A DNA stretch of 64,000 nucleotides from Rallus limicola (GCA_022605955.1 JAKCOZ010000005.1:31348950-31412949), one strand, 5' to 3'; shown: positions 49,489 through 63,700, numbered from the stretch's first letter. Notes: generated by a model not told the origin, from the sequence alone. Translations and numbers: made by a program.

Positions 49489-52400
49489 TAATGTTGAGTT
49501 ATGCCTACAGGATATATCTGTAACTATTTGATAGCATTTTGTAACACAACAGACGTGATAGTATTCAAAATAATGAATGGTTTGGTTAAGACAAATCTGT
49601 CTTTCTTCTTCTCGCAGCCACATAATACCAAGTCACTCACAGAAATGGATGGTAGTGAATTTAGACATGATGGAAGGAGATACTGTACTCCTTTGCATGA
49701 TATATAATTAATCTCTGGAATTTCATTTCTACAAGAAATTACTGAGTCAAATAGCTTAGTGGGATTGTAAAGGAGTCTAAATATAGAATAGGCAGCTGTG
49801 CTACGATAGCAGGTTAGTTCAAACTAATGACAGTGGAGAGCAAACTTCATTCTCCATGATGAAAGCTGTTGTCTGCTGAAAGAACAGGGGAAATTTCCCA
49901 AACCCAATGCAAAAATGGCCAAAGCAAGATGGAAGCTTTCTGTCTTTCTCTGAGGCAATCAAAAACAGGCCACTGACAGATGCAAGGCACATGCAAAAAA
50001 CATAGAAAATGCATGTGTTTCTTTTTCTCTTTATTTTCCTGTTGAGAATGAAGATGTGATGTCAGAAACAAATTATTTCAATTACTTGACAAGCTATGTG
50101 CTGCAGCATAAGAAATTATCTCAAATATGATTTTGTGGATAACTAACCAGTTTTCCATTTGACACATGTAACATGCTGCCTAGAAGGAGTTAAATGTGAC
50201 AAATTATATTTCGATAAAGGAAACACTCATATTTCAGGTCAGTTGGGTAACAGTATTTCAGCAGAATAACCCTTCTTTAATCATACACTTTGATGGAGGA
50301 ATGCTCATAAGCACATCAGAGCAACTCGATTCTTTCCATGAGGACTGACATCTTAAACTACTCTACACAATGAATCACTTTGTCAAATAAAGTGCAAAAT
50401 GGAAAACCTGTTTTCAAACTCATCCGATATAATGACATTTACAACAACATGCTTGAGGTGATAAAAAGACAATAATAATTATATTTCTTTTAGACTTCCA
50501 ATGTACTTTGAAAGCTTTATGCAATCATATGCTTTTTTATACCTGGACTTTTACTTTATGGGTCTTTAAAAGGAGGGAGGGAAACCACATCTTTGCATGC
50601 AATTGGAATTAATGTTAGCTTTAGCATTTTCTTAGAAGAAACTATAAAGTTGCATGCCAAGATATGTATCCTCATCTGAAAAATCAGGTGTTTCTTTTAG
50701 AATATGATATACATTTTCTTGTTTTTTCAGTGGTGATCAGTAATTCTTTTTCCTGATCCTTATCATGACAGTAAACACATTAATGAAATATCTTTTAATA
50801 TATTTCTTAAGCTTAGTCAAATTAAAAAGATGACATGAAGAAAGTCCTTGCTAATCTTGGAAATCCACATTGTAATAATAATATTTCATCATATGCTCAT
50901 GAATTTTATGTAAGGATAAAAAAGAAGTTTCAGAAACATCCTTACAGTTGCTCTTGCCACTACCAGAACAATGTTCTTGGCTTGCCCTGTCTCATCTGCT
51001 ACAACTGGCATCTCTGAACCAAGGCTGAGGCTTCATCAAAACAGATATTCAGCTGAGCCCTGGCATTTGTGAACAAGGACTGAGACTTCATCCAGCTCTT
51101 CTAAAAAAGAAGGTTTAACATGACATTTTTAGAGGTATTAGTACTACAGTAATTTAGTATCTGCAACAAACACATAGAGATCTGGTGCTGTAGAAAAATG
51201 GGCCTCTGGGGAAAAGCTTGACTTTCAGTACTGAATACCTGTGTTGAGCTGGAAAACAAAAGCTTAAGAATGCAGGGTAAACTTCCCAGACACTCTGGTG
51301 AAGAGCAGCTGACAGTCTTTAACAGGAAGGAAAGAAATGACAGTCAGGTGCTTGGAAAGTAGAATCTGTTAAGAGATGTGTATGAGCAAGGACATGGAGA
51401 AAAGAGAAGTTGGTGAAACAAGACCAAGAAAAACAAGGTAGGTGTGGGCTAACTGTAGCTGCTATGGTTATATACTTGTATCTGGAATGCATTAAGCTGA
51501 TAAATATACCTCTCTTACAGTATTTTTTGCTGAAATATCAGTTTGGGTTAAAATGTCTTTATTTATGCTTCATTATCAAGGAACTTAAAACAAAATGTTC
51601 AAATGACCATATTGTTGCACAAAAGCTAGCAACACACTAGGCTTTGGAAGACTATGAGTTTGTTATTAAATGGAGGAAACAAACAACAACCCACCAATTC
51701 TTCCCCTCTACTCCTATTTGCTAATAGACACATGAACACTTCTCATCAGCCAAATTTAAAAGAAGCAAACTTATATAGTGTGTGCTTCAACTCATGCCCA
51801 TTTAAAACCAGGTCCAATGTCCTTAAATGTAATTTCATCATGGCAATATTAGTGAATGGAAGCCAATCTGTTCCTACATAAGGATCCATAAATACTGGAA
51901 AAATGGAGCTCTAGCTGTTTTCATTCTCTTGTAATGCCTGTGCCATACAGCAGGCTACAGACTCTCATTGTCTGCTGTGCCTATCAGGAAATTCTGTTCT
52001 CAGCACAGACATGATTAGAATGAAAGGGGGAAATGATCCCGGAGTATTTCTTCCTTTGCAGTGTTGGAAAGTGGAAGTTGGATAGTGAGGTGTTGTATTC
52101 ACTAGGCAAAGCAGTATATAAACAAACAACTAAGTGGTGATACAAGCATGGGAAACTGGATGAGATGAGGAAATAGTCACTTTAAAAGGCAGTATTGTTT
52201 TGATGTAAAAATGTGCCACAGTGGCTCTATAAATAGCTGGCCTTTATGCAAGATACTTTTCCTTTACCTCGATGGAAACCAGAAGCAACTACTTTGAACG
52301 CATTAAAGCGCTAATAAAGTAGGATGAATCTGCCTATGGAACCAGAGGGCCAGCACCTGTTTGAAGTGTGGCAAATGACTGAAAAAATCTTTCCTTAGCC

Positions 52401-54008
52401 CAAATCCTTAAACATGTTTAAACACTGTATGCTTAAAAAAAGGCACAGTGATTTCTTTGTGCTATAGCAGTTTTAGCTACACTATATTTCATCATCTGTC
52501 AGTACTGTTGTTAAAAGCACTACAGCAAGCTTAAAATGTTTAAAATGCCAGGTTGTGACATTACTTACTACTTCTATACCAGAAGAGGAGAGTTTCATTA
52601 TTTCATTCTTGATATAGAAATCTGCTTCAAGGTCCAGTTAGAAATAGGTTTTCATCTTAATTTGTTTCATAACCTAATCTTAATAATAAGCCTCCTTTTT
52701 AATGTTGTAAATATCTTTGGAAACAGCAAATAATAACTCTTAGAATCTCAGTATTGAATTCTGGAACAAACTACGTACTTAGGAGGAAAAAAAAAATGCC
52801 AGTGTTCTAAAGAAATTCTACCAGTTAAATAATAAATTAATTAGCTATGTTTTTGAAATTCCATGGCATTTTGTGACTATTGATGCCCATACAGGATTCT
52901 GCAGAACTTAAACCCTTTCCACAATTAAAGTTTTAAGTGCACTGGCTAATGAGAAGTCCCAGCTTCTTCATAACAAACCATATATAAACATGAAAAAAGA
53001 AAGTAATGACAGAAAAAGACCTTTAAATGGATCACTCAGATAAGTCCCCTAGATTAGATGATGGAATGGTGCCTGGATTGAATTCCTGGCCGATTTTGTG
53101 AGACCAAGTTTTTATTTTTTTAATTTTTTTTTTAAGACAGAAGAATGCAATGGGTATTGCACTACTAATTTGTTTCACAATCTATGAGTTAAGAGTATTT
53201 ACGTAAGACATTGATGAAAGGCTTAGGTTTTATTGGTATAAAAACAAAAGCTTTAATGTTCTTATATTTTCAGTATTTTGTGCATTTCTAGTGCTCATAT
53301 ATGAACTCTGTGCAGCTGAGTAATTTAGTGATTCTAGAAACTGTGCAGTTCATTTCCCTCTCTGAAAGAGAACTGGCCTCTCTGCTCCCACCACAGGCAG
53401 ACAAGCCCATAGTCTTGCAGAGAACAGAAAATTTCCCTCTCCCTTTTTAAAGACACAGAAAACTGAAGGTAAACACACTAGAGAAAGTGTAAAGAAAAGT
53501 GTGTCTCAAAAAAGGGACTAGTATTTGGGGCTCCACAGCAATAGCAGAACAACTGTCTTCACTCACACTGTAGCAACCTTGGATTTTCTTAAAAATAAAG
53601 GCCAATAAGGCCAATATTCAAGTTCTGAGGTAGCCCAGAGGAAAAGGTTTGTCAGACTATAATCTTTGTGGAAAAGTTGTTCCTTGACCTTTTTTGCCAC
53701 TGTATGTCTACTGCAGCATAGGGAGGTCAAAAGTGCACTAGTTGTTAGCACCAAAGATGAAGCTTAACCAGACACTGAGAGCAAAGATTGTCAAACGGCT
53801 CCATTTGCAAGACAAGAAGTGTATCCTTAGCAGAGCAAGGGAGATGAAAGAGATTATTTTCTAGGGGTCACATTTGTTCTCCTTTTCTGACCTCTCTCAA
53901 GATTGCAAAAGAGTTTTCTATAGCAAAGAGGTGCTACAAAGAAAACGGGACTGTGCTTTCCTCATCTCCTCTCTGCTAGTCTTCCAGACACTGTTAAGCT
54001 CTGGTCTG

Positions 54009-54046
54009 CCTTCTTTCTCCCTTTCCCTTTCCTTTTCCCTTTCCCT
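54009..54046 (+). repeat. Pyrimidine tract with CCCTTT units
   Basis: Thirty-eight bases of only C and T, including repeated TTTCCC blocks. It is low-complexity and lies 110 bp upstream of an exon-like interval. Confidence 0.85.
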
Positions 54047-54156
54047 GTTTCGAGTGTCTGTGATTTTACATTTTAAGATCCTTCTTAGAACCTGAAAATG
54101 AGTTTGTGCTGTGGTTTGGAGCTTTTGTTTGTTTCCTGTTCTTCTTCCTGTTTCAG

Positions 54157-54298
54157 TTATTAGAACCAATATGGTGGCAGCACATAGGAGCCCTAGCCAT
54201 GGCTCTGTGAGGTTCTGCAAATCATTTCTGGTTTACATTGCAAACTTCCTTCTGTATTTTGAACTTTATTCAAAGTGTTGGAATGTTTCGGCAAACAG
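54157..54298 (+). other. Exon-like interval of unknown transcript (142 bp)
   Basis: A long pyrimidine tract ending in CTGTTTCAG precedes the interval, and ACAG|GTGGGT closes it; both are good splice signals. One frame is open across it, but the peptide has no family resemblance and looks random. It might be a non-coding exon or a cryptic pair of sites. It is not in phase with the coding frame of the exon-like interval at 57592. Confidence 0.25.
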
Positions 54299-57200
54299 GT
54301 GGGTTGCAAAGCCATCCCTTGACTGCTGGGCCCCACTCCACCAGAGTACAAATCTTGCATGACGAGAGGCTCTTTCAAGAGGTACTCAGAGTTCTGAAGC
54401 TACTGCAATGATACTATAGCAATATATGGAAACATCTTACCTGCTTTTAAGCTGCTACTTTGCTTCTTCTTAGAAGCAAAAGCTCTTCTAGCTTTAGAAT
54501 GTTGAGGGTTTGAACTTGAATTTAAAAAAAATATTTTTTTTTGACCTGTCACTGAAGTTTTCAGGTTATCATATATTGATAAAATGAACTGCCATTCAAA
54601 GTTATGTGCCTTTTTAAATAAGTAGTTAGTATGAAACTCATCAATTCTCAAGTCTTTGATAAAAGTTCAGGCTGGTGGATAAATTAAAGGGTTATTATGA
54701 TGCACAGTGTGAAGTAGTTACTGATTTTTATACTTGTCTATTGTGACCTAAAATTCAAGTTTGACCTAATTTTTCAAGATCAAGCAGGGGGGAAAGAGAA
54801 ATTTTATCCAGAGGTAATTTTGAAATATCTTTCAAAGATTTGACTGGAATACATGGTATAAAACTCCTTAAATTACCACAAAAAAAAACCACAAAAAAAC
54901 CCCAAAACCAAACAGAATAACAAATATTGATTGCATTTTTGAATGCTACCATGTTGACAGAGCAGTTAGCAACCCAGATGTCACTTGATAAACATCCCCA
55001 TAGCGGGGGAGCTCAAATTATGGACAAACACTTCAAAGCTATGCAAAAAAATTTTTAGCAGTTAGTAGGATATAAGGCTAGGAAAAGAGAAGAAATTCTG
55101 ACAGTAATGGGCTATATTGTTTAGCTTCAAATGGGATTTCATGTACTTTTGCAAAGCTCTCTATCATAGCAATGGATTCTGTGATTATTTTTCTTATGAC
55201 TTCAATTTATGTTTTACTGTCAGTCATTAGTGTTTGTTCAACACGTGGAAAAGTTCTGTTTAAACAATCCCTCAAGCTACTTGGCCAAACTTGGTATCCA
55301 TTGGGTGCCTCAGAGAATAAATTATTGAAATCTAAGCAGATTAATACCTCATGCTTATTCCCATGGCTAATATGTAATTTTGCAGTTAGTTTTAAGCCAA
55401 AATTTGAAGCAATGGAAAATTCTGCCTCCCTTGTAAAGTAAACAGGTTTGAGTTGCCTTTTCAGTTTGGGAGGAGCCCTTAAGAATTCCTTAATGTGGGA
55501 CGGATAGACTGATCGCCCCTCTGAGCCCATTGAGCAGTTTTTCAATAACTAAAACTCAATCAGGCCAACTCCCTAGTTAAAAAGATATCCTGGAAACAGT
55601 GAAGATCTTTAAAGGTATTTCATCTTGTTCTTGAAAAATCTTCACATCAGGTAATATTCTTCTGAAGTGAATAAAACATCGTCTATCATGGGACAAAACT
55701 GTCACTACTTTATTCAAATTTCTGGGCTACTTCAAAACATTGTTTTTTTAATAGTTAGAAACTTTCTTCTAATTTATTTTATTTTCTGCGAAGAATTTTT
55801 GCAACAGGACACTGATGACAGTTGTATAAAAAGTATTTTATAGCTAGGACACTGCATCTTTGTGTCTTCTTTAACCAAAGATATTAAATGGATGTTAAAT
55901 GTCTTCAGTCCTGTAGGTGCCACATTTCCTTGATTCTATTAGCCCTCGCCCTCTCAAACAATTGTGTCCTACTTCTTCCTGCCAACAGCAACTGTCTCAC
56001 TGCATACAATTAATGTTAAAAGCTTTTCAGTTCTAGCATTCAACACTGAGAACAGTCTTTTTTTCCCCTATCCAAGATAGGTATCTTCAAAGATGTTTTA
56101 GAATTTCATATCCATTCTTACAAAACCAAGGTGTGAATAAATACCTCTGTAGTAGTGATGGAGGTACTGTTGGTTCTCTCACCAATCACTGCCCTAGAAG
56201 TCCTAAAAACAAGAAAGAACATTGTGATCTAGTGTAAAATAACTGAATGTAGGTCTCAAAATTTGAGGATCTCAATCCATAGCTGAATCTTGAAACAACA
56301 GAGTTGCTTTTAAGAAATTCTGATTTGCCCCTGTTGAAATGACAACTTTCAAATTAGGCCATGAAGATTGAATTTAGGCTCATAAACAGGGAATACCTAA
56401 TTTAGGTGCCCAAAGTCATTAAATCTGATGATCTGAACTCTTTGTAGTGCTATCAGAAAACTTTTAAGTGTCAAGGGCAATATTAAATATAGCTTTCAAA
56501 TATTTACTGACTTGTGGCCCTGTCTCACGTGTTCTCTCCCACTCTCTCTTTTTCTTTCTCCACTTTTAACTCAAAGATCATCCTTCATTTTAGCAGTGGA
56601 GTGTTAAGCAAAACTCAACATGTAGCTCAACACTACTGTAATACAAACTGGCTGTTGTGATATGGACTTAAAGTACAAAATACTGCACTGAGCAGATTTT
56701 TAAAAATTTGTTTGGTTTTTTTTTGTCCCCCTTCTCTTAAATCTTCTGCAAAGCACATTTTAAAGAGCAGGCTTGGCCTGGATCATTGTGCTCAGCATCT
56801 TTTATAAACTCAGCAGAGCTGTGGAGAACAAGTACAAAAACAATGCTCCTGCCTTGATATATCAGAAAGAAACAAGAATACCACAGAGATTGACCTGAGC
56901 ATTATGGATGTATGTTATGGACCAGAGCCAGGATGTGTGTTAGGTTAATTACCTCAGAAATGGTTGAGTGACAAATAGCAATGATTAATTTAATAGCAAA
57001 AAAAAGTTATGCAAAATGTATCAAACCTAATGAAGATCCTGCTGCAATTATTTCCTTGTGCTTGCTAAATCTTTCAAGATCCAGATGCTCTTCCAATAAT
57101 TAATTGTATAACTTTCCACTCTTCTCTGATTTAACTTTTAATTATTTGCTTTGGAGAAAGGAAGTACTCAAGTTGGTTTGGGCTTTTAAGTGCAATAGGA

Positions 57201-57591
57201 GTTTTTCAAATACAGAGGTAAAAACTTACATTATTTTTTAATTATACATTGCTTTCTAGAAAGTAATTCATTCCACAAAACACAATATGACTGATCATCC
57301 TGCACCCAGGAGGTTTGCTGTTGGAATGACTAGCATGCAGGCTAGAGCTTAAGTATGTTGCCCAAGTAATGCAGCCTTCATGCAAAGAATCAATTATCTG
57401 GTTGGTATCTATTATGATAATTTACTCCTACAAAAGTAAAAGCATAATAGGATACCAGGACTGAAATTAATAAGGTCTGCTCGTTCTGAAAGATAATAAT
57501 GGTATATGACTTCAATACAGTACATAATGTCCTTACTGCTTATAAGCAGAGTCATTGAATATAACCATTTACATGTGGCCTATATTTACAG

Positions 57592-57729
57592 GAAAGGCTA
57601 AGAAAACAGAAAGAATATGTGTTGTCTTCGCAGGGGCAGGTGCCATTCAAATTTCCAAGCAATCACTTGATACCGACTGATGTCGATGCGGTAGTTAAAA
57701 CATGCTTAGAACTAACTTAAATGTTCAAG
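57592..57729 (+). other. Candidate unrecognised exon with 42-codon open tail
   Basis: Acceptor TATATTTACAG precedes 57592 and donor TTCAAG|GTAGGA follows 57729, giving 138 bp. In phase 0 it reads as 42 codons, starting ERLRKQKEYVLSSQGQVPF and ending DAVVKTCLELT, then TAA at 57718-57720. The other two frames are closed. Four CpG dinucleotides survive in 64 bp (57629-57692) in an otherwise CpG-poor area, as in constrained sequence. I do not recognise the peptide. No initiating ATG is present, so it would need an upstream exon. It could be a terminal coding exon, a cassette exon, a conserved non-coding element or chance. Confidence 0.35.
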
Positions 57730-57796
57730 GTAGGAATGAAAGTTCAGCTTTAAAATCTAGGAAAAAAAAGTCTGCTTTCTTTGCACTTGTAAATGC

Positions 57797-57872
57797 ACAA
57801 GGCCAAGGATTTAAACCCAGGTCTTTTGTACTACATCCCCATACTGTTCAGCCGATGTCTTAACTGGTGCAG
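57797..57872 (-). mobile_element. tRNA-derived SINE head (MIR-like), ancient
   Basis: On the minus strand the sequence reads 'cagttaagacatcggctgaacag' and then 'acctgggtttaaatccttggcct'. This matches the MIR head (GGTTAAGAGCACGGGCTCTGG ... CCTGGGTTCGAATCCTGGCTCT), including the B-box-like GGTTTAAATCC. It lies 68 bp after the exon-like interval at 57592-57729. Confidence 0.5.
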
Positions 57873-60711
57873 GGCTATGCTCAGTCTTTGTCCTTGTGAC
57901 TATTTAATAATTCAACAGGCAGGACTACCAAGGATTTCCCTTCCAAAATCTTTGCAGCTTTGTGGCTATAGCACTAGCCAAACAGTTAAAAATGAAGACT
58001 GAAATTCCCTCAGGCAGAGTAATTTAAACTGTCTCCTATATCTGTGGATGACTCTTATCACAAGGATATTGTAGATAGGATGGTATTTTCTGTTCAAAGG
58101 CTAGTCATCACAATGGTTGTTGAGCCTTTAGGTGTAAAAAGGGTTCCCCAACATATCAGAAAGAATCTTTAGTTTAGTAGGACAATGTGTAAACTTGTAT
58201 CTCTTGTTCTGTGAAGACTATTTGAAAGGCATTTCTTCTGTTATGTGACCACACTATTAGCTGAAGATATTCCTAACTTTTACTTCAAAATTATTAATGT
58301 ATTAGCTGTCATTGTGATTATGCTTTCATTGTATCTTTAGCAAAATTGATACCAACATATTGTATCCATATGAGATAAACTATTTTTGGTGGGCAAGTTA
58401 CAAAAAGCCCAAACATTTCCTTTCCTAGAAAAGTATTGGAGGAGTTTGTTTTGTTTGTTTTGATGTGTTGTTTTGGGGTTTTTTAATTAATTACTTGTTC
58501 TCACCATGCTAAGAGAATGGAATCTATCTTTCTGAAATATCTAGGAAACACTATGCAAAAGACACTTAGTTTGCTTTGAAATTCCTATTCTGAGCACAAA
58601 CTCTCATATGCAATGGTACACTATCACTGCATCCAAAGCTACTGTAAATGGAATGATCTTGTAGCTTAATGAAACGAGCAGAAGTTAATCATCTGATTAA
58701 GCTTGTGGCCTGCCTAGATATAAAAGCTTCTCATGGAATTTGTATATAAATTCCATATTCTCAGTACAAGAAGAATAATATTTACTTCACTGCAGTTAGG
58801 ACTCCTTAACAGAAGGGGAAATAAATTGGCATTGGGGAATGAGTACATGAGCAGTTGTGCTGAATCTATATGAAGTGAGCACTGACAGAACAGCTATAAA
58901 AAACAATCTGTAATAAGAAGAGGGTTTTACGTTAATGTTTCTTGACCTGCTTTTGAGGAACGCTATGTCTATGATCTTAATGGCAGACTTAGTCTCTGCT
59001 CTTGTAAATCATTGTGGCAGTAAGAATCCATCTATGTGGACATCTTCACTGGATTGGGACCACTAAGTGTTGCATTTTTGCTGGAAAGATTCTGAGACCC
59101 TTCAAACTGTAAAGCTGGATACATTTGGATACCAATCACGCAGTTAGAACACCAGCAAAACTCTCACTGACTTGAAGGGAGTTTTGTCTGTGTAGAGAAC
59201 AGGATTAGCACCTCACATAGTTATTTCCTCAGAGAAAATATCAGTGGAATGAGACATGATGCATTTCTTCTGAATTTAACATTATTTGCCCAAAATAGTT
59301 TTCTCCTATTTGCTATTTCCACTTAAGTTCCTGTGTTGTCACATACATCTAAAGTCCATTGATTTAAGGATTTCACTCTGCCTTTAAACCTACATTATGC
59401 AGAGCAGACATTCTCTTCTGATCTGTCTTGACACTATTTCCCATATTTTTTATCATGCTATTCATTTATCATTAGTGAGAATAACCCACATCAGTACAGC
59501 TGTGGCACAGTTACTTCTGAGAACTACAAGCTGAAAACACTTTAAGTTGACTTGGTGCGAAGCTTCACAGATTCTGTAGAACTGGTGTATTTATAAAAAT
59601 CCATACATATCTCCATAGCTGATGTCTTACAAAGGGCAAATGAGAAGAACTAGTATCTTCCTTGGAAGTCTCAATCTATAGAGCCCTTTTCTAGACTTCA
59701 AACCACAATAGAAAATATCTGATAATGCAGATTAACAGCTACTGCATTTGAGAGTAGTTACAGACTTGACGAACTGAACTAGTGCCATAACAAAGAAGAG
59801 TTTTGAACACCAGCAATAATCTTCATTTCATAAATACATGAGAAACTTAAAGATAATACCGTGACTTTTTTTCTATGCCTATAAAGGACAGAGCAGTCAT
59901 TGCTGAAGTCTCGAATCTGAATGCCAGTTTTGCTCTCAAAACAGCCAGTGCAGTCAGTGTAATGGGTCAAGTAGTAATGGGTAAAATTGGACAATTGCTA
60001 CTAATTCTGTTCTGTAGATCAAGAGAGGATTTCAGCCTCCAAATTACCTTTCAAAAGTACTACTTTAGCATGAGAACAGAGGATTTGATTCATATGCCTT
60101 GAAAAGTGTAAGTAACAGGAAAGCTGTAGAAGTCAGGAAGTAAAAGGCTTTGAATGTTTTGAATGTGCACTGGCTTTCCTACACCATGGCATTTGTCGAT
60201 GTGCACCCTCAAAAGATGACTCTCAAACTAAAAATTTACAGAACACTTAAATAAATGGTTGCATGTGCACCAAAGTCCAGTGTGGTAGTATTTATTCTTG
60301 CATAAGGGTCAAACTCCCATGCTTATCTTACTGTATCAAAGATGGCTCCTGGTGTGAAATTAAGCGAAACTTAGAGAAAACATTGCTTTGTGTGTACAGG
60401 ATGTTGAATAACTTCCCTGTAATTACCTCCCTCTTTAAAGAGGCTTTTACCTCTGGAAAGTTGTACCTCTGGAAGTGCCTATAACAAATCCCTGCTCGTT
60501 TCCTTTCCAAGTTTCCTGAAAACCTTAGCTGAGGACCCTCTGTTTTCACAGGAGAAAAGATATTACTTTGTCCTTTGAGGGGAGGCCCAGAAAAGAACAC
60601 TTCAACTTTGTATCATCTTGCTGTAAAGCAATGCCTATCATTACTCCATAAGTTTTACCCAGGTTCATTGCTGCTTCTGTTCACTCTGTAATATTGTTAG
60701 TTCTAAAGCAC

Positions 60712-60728
60712 TTTTTTTTTTTTTTTTT
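60712..60728. repeat. 17-base poly-T run
   Basis: A homopolymer of 17 T. No retroposon body is recognisable on the adjoining minus-strand side. Confidence 0.95.
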
Positions 60729-63700
60729 CATCGTGTGGAAAAATAATTACATCATGCAAATATTGTTCTTCTGGTGCTGGGCACTTTATATTTCTGTTGG
60801 AATTTCAAGAGAAGTGGCGTAAACATCAACCACAATTATTAAAAGCATTTCCTTCTGTTAACATTACTTAAGAGTCAGTTTTCAAATGCTTTGAACAAGA
60901 ACTTAGGCTAACTCATATGAGATTTCTAGTTTTGCATAGCCTAGCAAATGACTTTTGCTGAAGGGTTTTGTGAAAAAAGTAAACTAAAAAAGTCAACAAT
61001 TACTCTGTTTCAAAAATGTATAAGTTTATTGATTCCCTTTTGGTTGTGGCAAGGATATTGCACTCTTGACAGGAAGGGACTAATAGGATCTGCACAGCAT
61101 ATACTTTTCTGCAACAAAATTCTTATGGATGCGTATTATGGCAATTATGTTCCAAAAAATTACTGGACCAGTATTCTATGTAGACATGTAGGCTTATGTC
61201 AGACTTCCTGTTACTATCCATCTTTCTAAAAATCTGAGTAAATGTGTTCTGAGGAGAGTCTTGGTCTATGTGGGGTCATGGGGGAATTCAGAAAAAGAAT
61301 TTAGTAAATGGAGTTTATTTTTTGCCTGTTTCTTTCATTGCTCAAAGTGCAATCTTTGTGTCCTCTACGTGTAGCAGAATCTTTCACATATGTGAGATGG
61401 GAAAGTGAGGAAAAATGAGACATGGAGTAAAGTGTGGAGAAAGAGTCAAGAAGGTTACAACTGGTAGAAATTAATGTACACATTAGGACATGTTACATAT
61501 CCCTTGGACTTCATTTCCTTTGGGTCTCAGAATTACTCCCTGAACTTGAATCCACAAGAGCTTTTTTACAGTTATTAGTACTGTTTCCTCATGAAAACAT
61601 CAGCAAAAATTTCATACAGTACTCTTCATAGGCAATTTAGAAATTGAAACATACCATTCCACGTACTAAACAGGTTTCTAATTAATTAAAGCACTAGACT
61701 AGTTGACATTTCATCATAGTATAGAGTCTAAATGGAATCTCAATTAAATCAACTTTACACCAAACCCATAGACTTCCACAATTCAAATAAAAGGAGAAAT
61801 ATATGACAAAGACAAGGAGAGACTCAAAAGAATTCTAACACAGCGAATGTAAAATGTGACGTTGCAATAGTGTAAATACATTTCTGTAATCACTACCCTA
61901 TGACAGGCTCTTTTTGATATCAAAAGACATTAAATCTGCATTTAGTAGTGCATATATTACATGGAGGAATACTTCAGAGACATGATTTCATGGTTGCATC
62001 ACTTAACAAAGAGCTGGTTATCTTTGTGGAGACAAATGCAAGATTAGCACCACAGTTTTCTGTGCTGTTGCTTACACATTTCCTGGTCAAAGATTAGCTG
62101 CTGTAACTCAGTTGCTGAGCATTAAGTTCCCCTACAACTTTTTATAGCCTAACCTTGTTGCAGATCATTCATATTTAAGATGGTTCACTAGCATTTTCAT
62201 TTGGATTCAAAGTGTGTTTTTGAATTGTAGCTCACAATGTTTTCCACTTAACCAGACTTTGGTTCACATTGAAGGAGATGTGAGCACATGAAATCTGGGT
62301 TGCTCTCAGGTAAAACATTTTTAAAATCATCCCTCATCAATAATGAGCTCCAAAGTACAGGAGCTGTAATGCACAGCTCTGATGTAGATGACCAGACTAG
62401 AGCTAGTTTAAAAGAATCCTGTTCCCAGCCTCCAGGTGGATCTACATGAGAAAATGTATGGTAAGTGAACTGGATCCTCAGCACCAGCTGCTCTCCTCTA
62501 CAGATCTGACTTGGGCTGTGTTTACATGATGAAATGATGCAGCCAAGAGAAGCAGATTTGTAGAGGAAAACAACTCAAAACAGAGCAAAAAAACCCTTCC
62601 AATTTATACGATATTTTGGTGATTGATTTGACTTTTACTGAAATAATGCCAGTCTCCCCACTGATTTGAGAGCTGATTCTCTGTGTCTAATGAGCTGTAA
62701 TTAAAAATAACAAACACTCTCCCTTCCCAAAAACATGCCTGTTGCTCGTTTGAAAGCTCACTCTTCTCAATTTGGTAATTATCCCTACTATATTTCATGA
62801 TTATTTTTTACCTCAAAGGAGCAGTGCCAAAAATTAGGAGGCTGTATCAGTCTCAGTGGCAAAGGTATTCAATTCACAGGCTGTTAAATCTGTTTGTAAT
62901 GTCAAAAGGATAGTTGTCTTCACCTGCCTGGCAGCCACACACAGTGTAGACTTTGACCTGCACCCAGAGGGATGAGAACTCAAGACTAGAGCCCTGCTAT
63001 TCCACACAGTACTGTGTGAATGTAAAAAAACCCCAAACAAACAGCTAGGACCTGTGTCCTGAGCAAGAGCATCTGCTGATGGTTGGGGAGTCTGCCGAAG
63101 TGACTGCCAGATAATCAGTCTTTTTTTTCCTCACAGGCTGAAAGTTAAATTACTTGTAAAGATCTCTCTGTTCACGTACATTGAAAACATGTTATACAGT
63201 AGTTTGTTGACTAAAGTTGATTTCCTAAAGGTTTGTTATTTTAATGTGTCATATAAATTTCTTACGTCTCCTACACTGCAAAGAAAGAAACCAGCCACAC
63301 TAGGACTACCCTGTTTACAAAAGGGCGCAAGGTCTCTTGCCATCATGGGTAAAGGTTAGGCATTGTTTGGTGCTCTGTGATTCCAAAGCCCAAGTTCTGT
63401 TACTCCTGAGGCTGCCCATGAAGATGTGACTGTTTTTTAGTCAAATTTTGATGCTACAAAGAAACTGGTAGAAACAGGCTGCCTGCAAACCTCTGTGATT
63501 TTTGTCTTATTTTTAAAAATGTTGTTTTAATTTGTTTTTAAGATCAAAAATCAGTCTTTGTCCAGTTTGGGTTGTGTGTGTTTTGGGTTTTTTTACTGTT
63601 ATTCACCAATGTTTCTTGGGTTTATTTCAGTTATTCCTTCAGCTAATATACCAGGTGTGGGGTTTTGGTTGGTTTTTTTTCACAACAAAGAGTGTATTTC

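Noticed and set aside
49318..49623. 101-codon minus-strand frame, Ser/Phe/Leu-rich, looking like membrane segments
   Set aside because: It is produced by the polypurine tract on the opposite strand, not by a real protein gene.
53918..54220. 100-codon minus-strand frame with a run of REREKE
   Set aside because: The charged run is the CCCTTT pyrimidine tract read backwards; it is low complexity.
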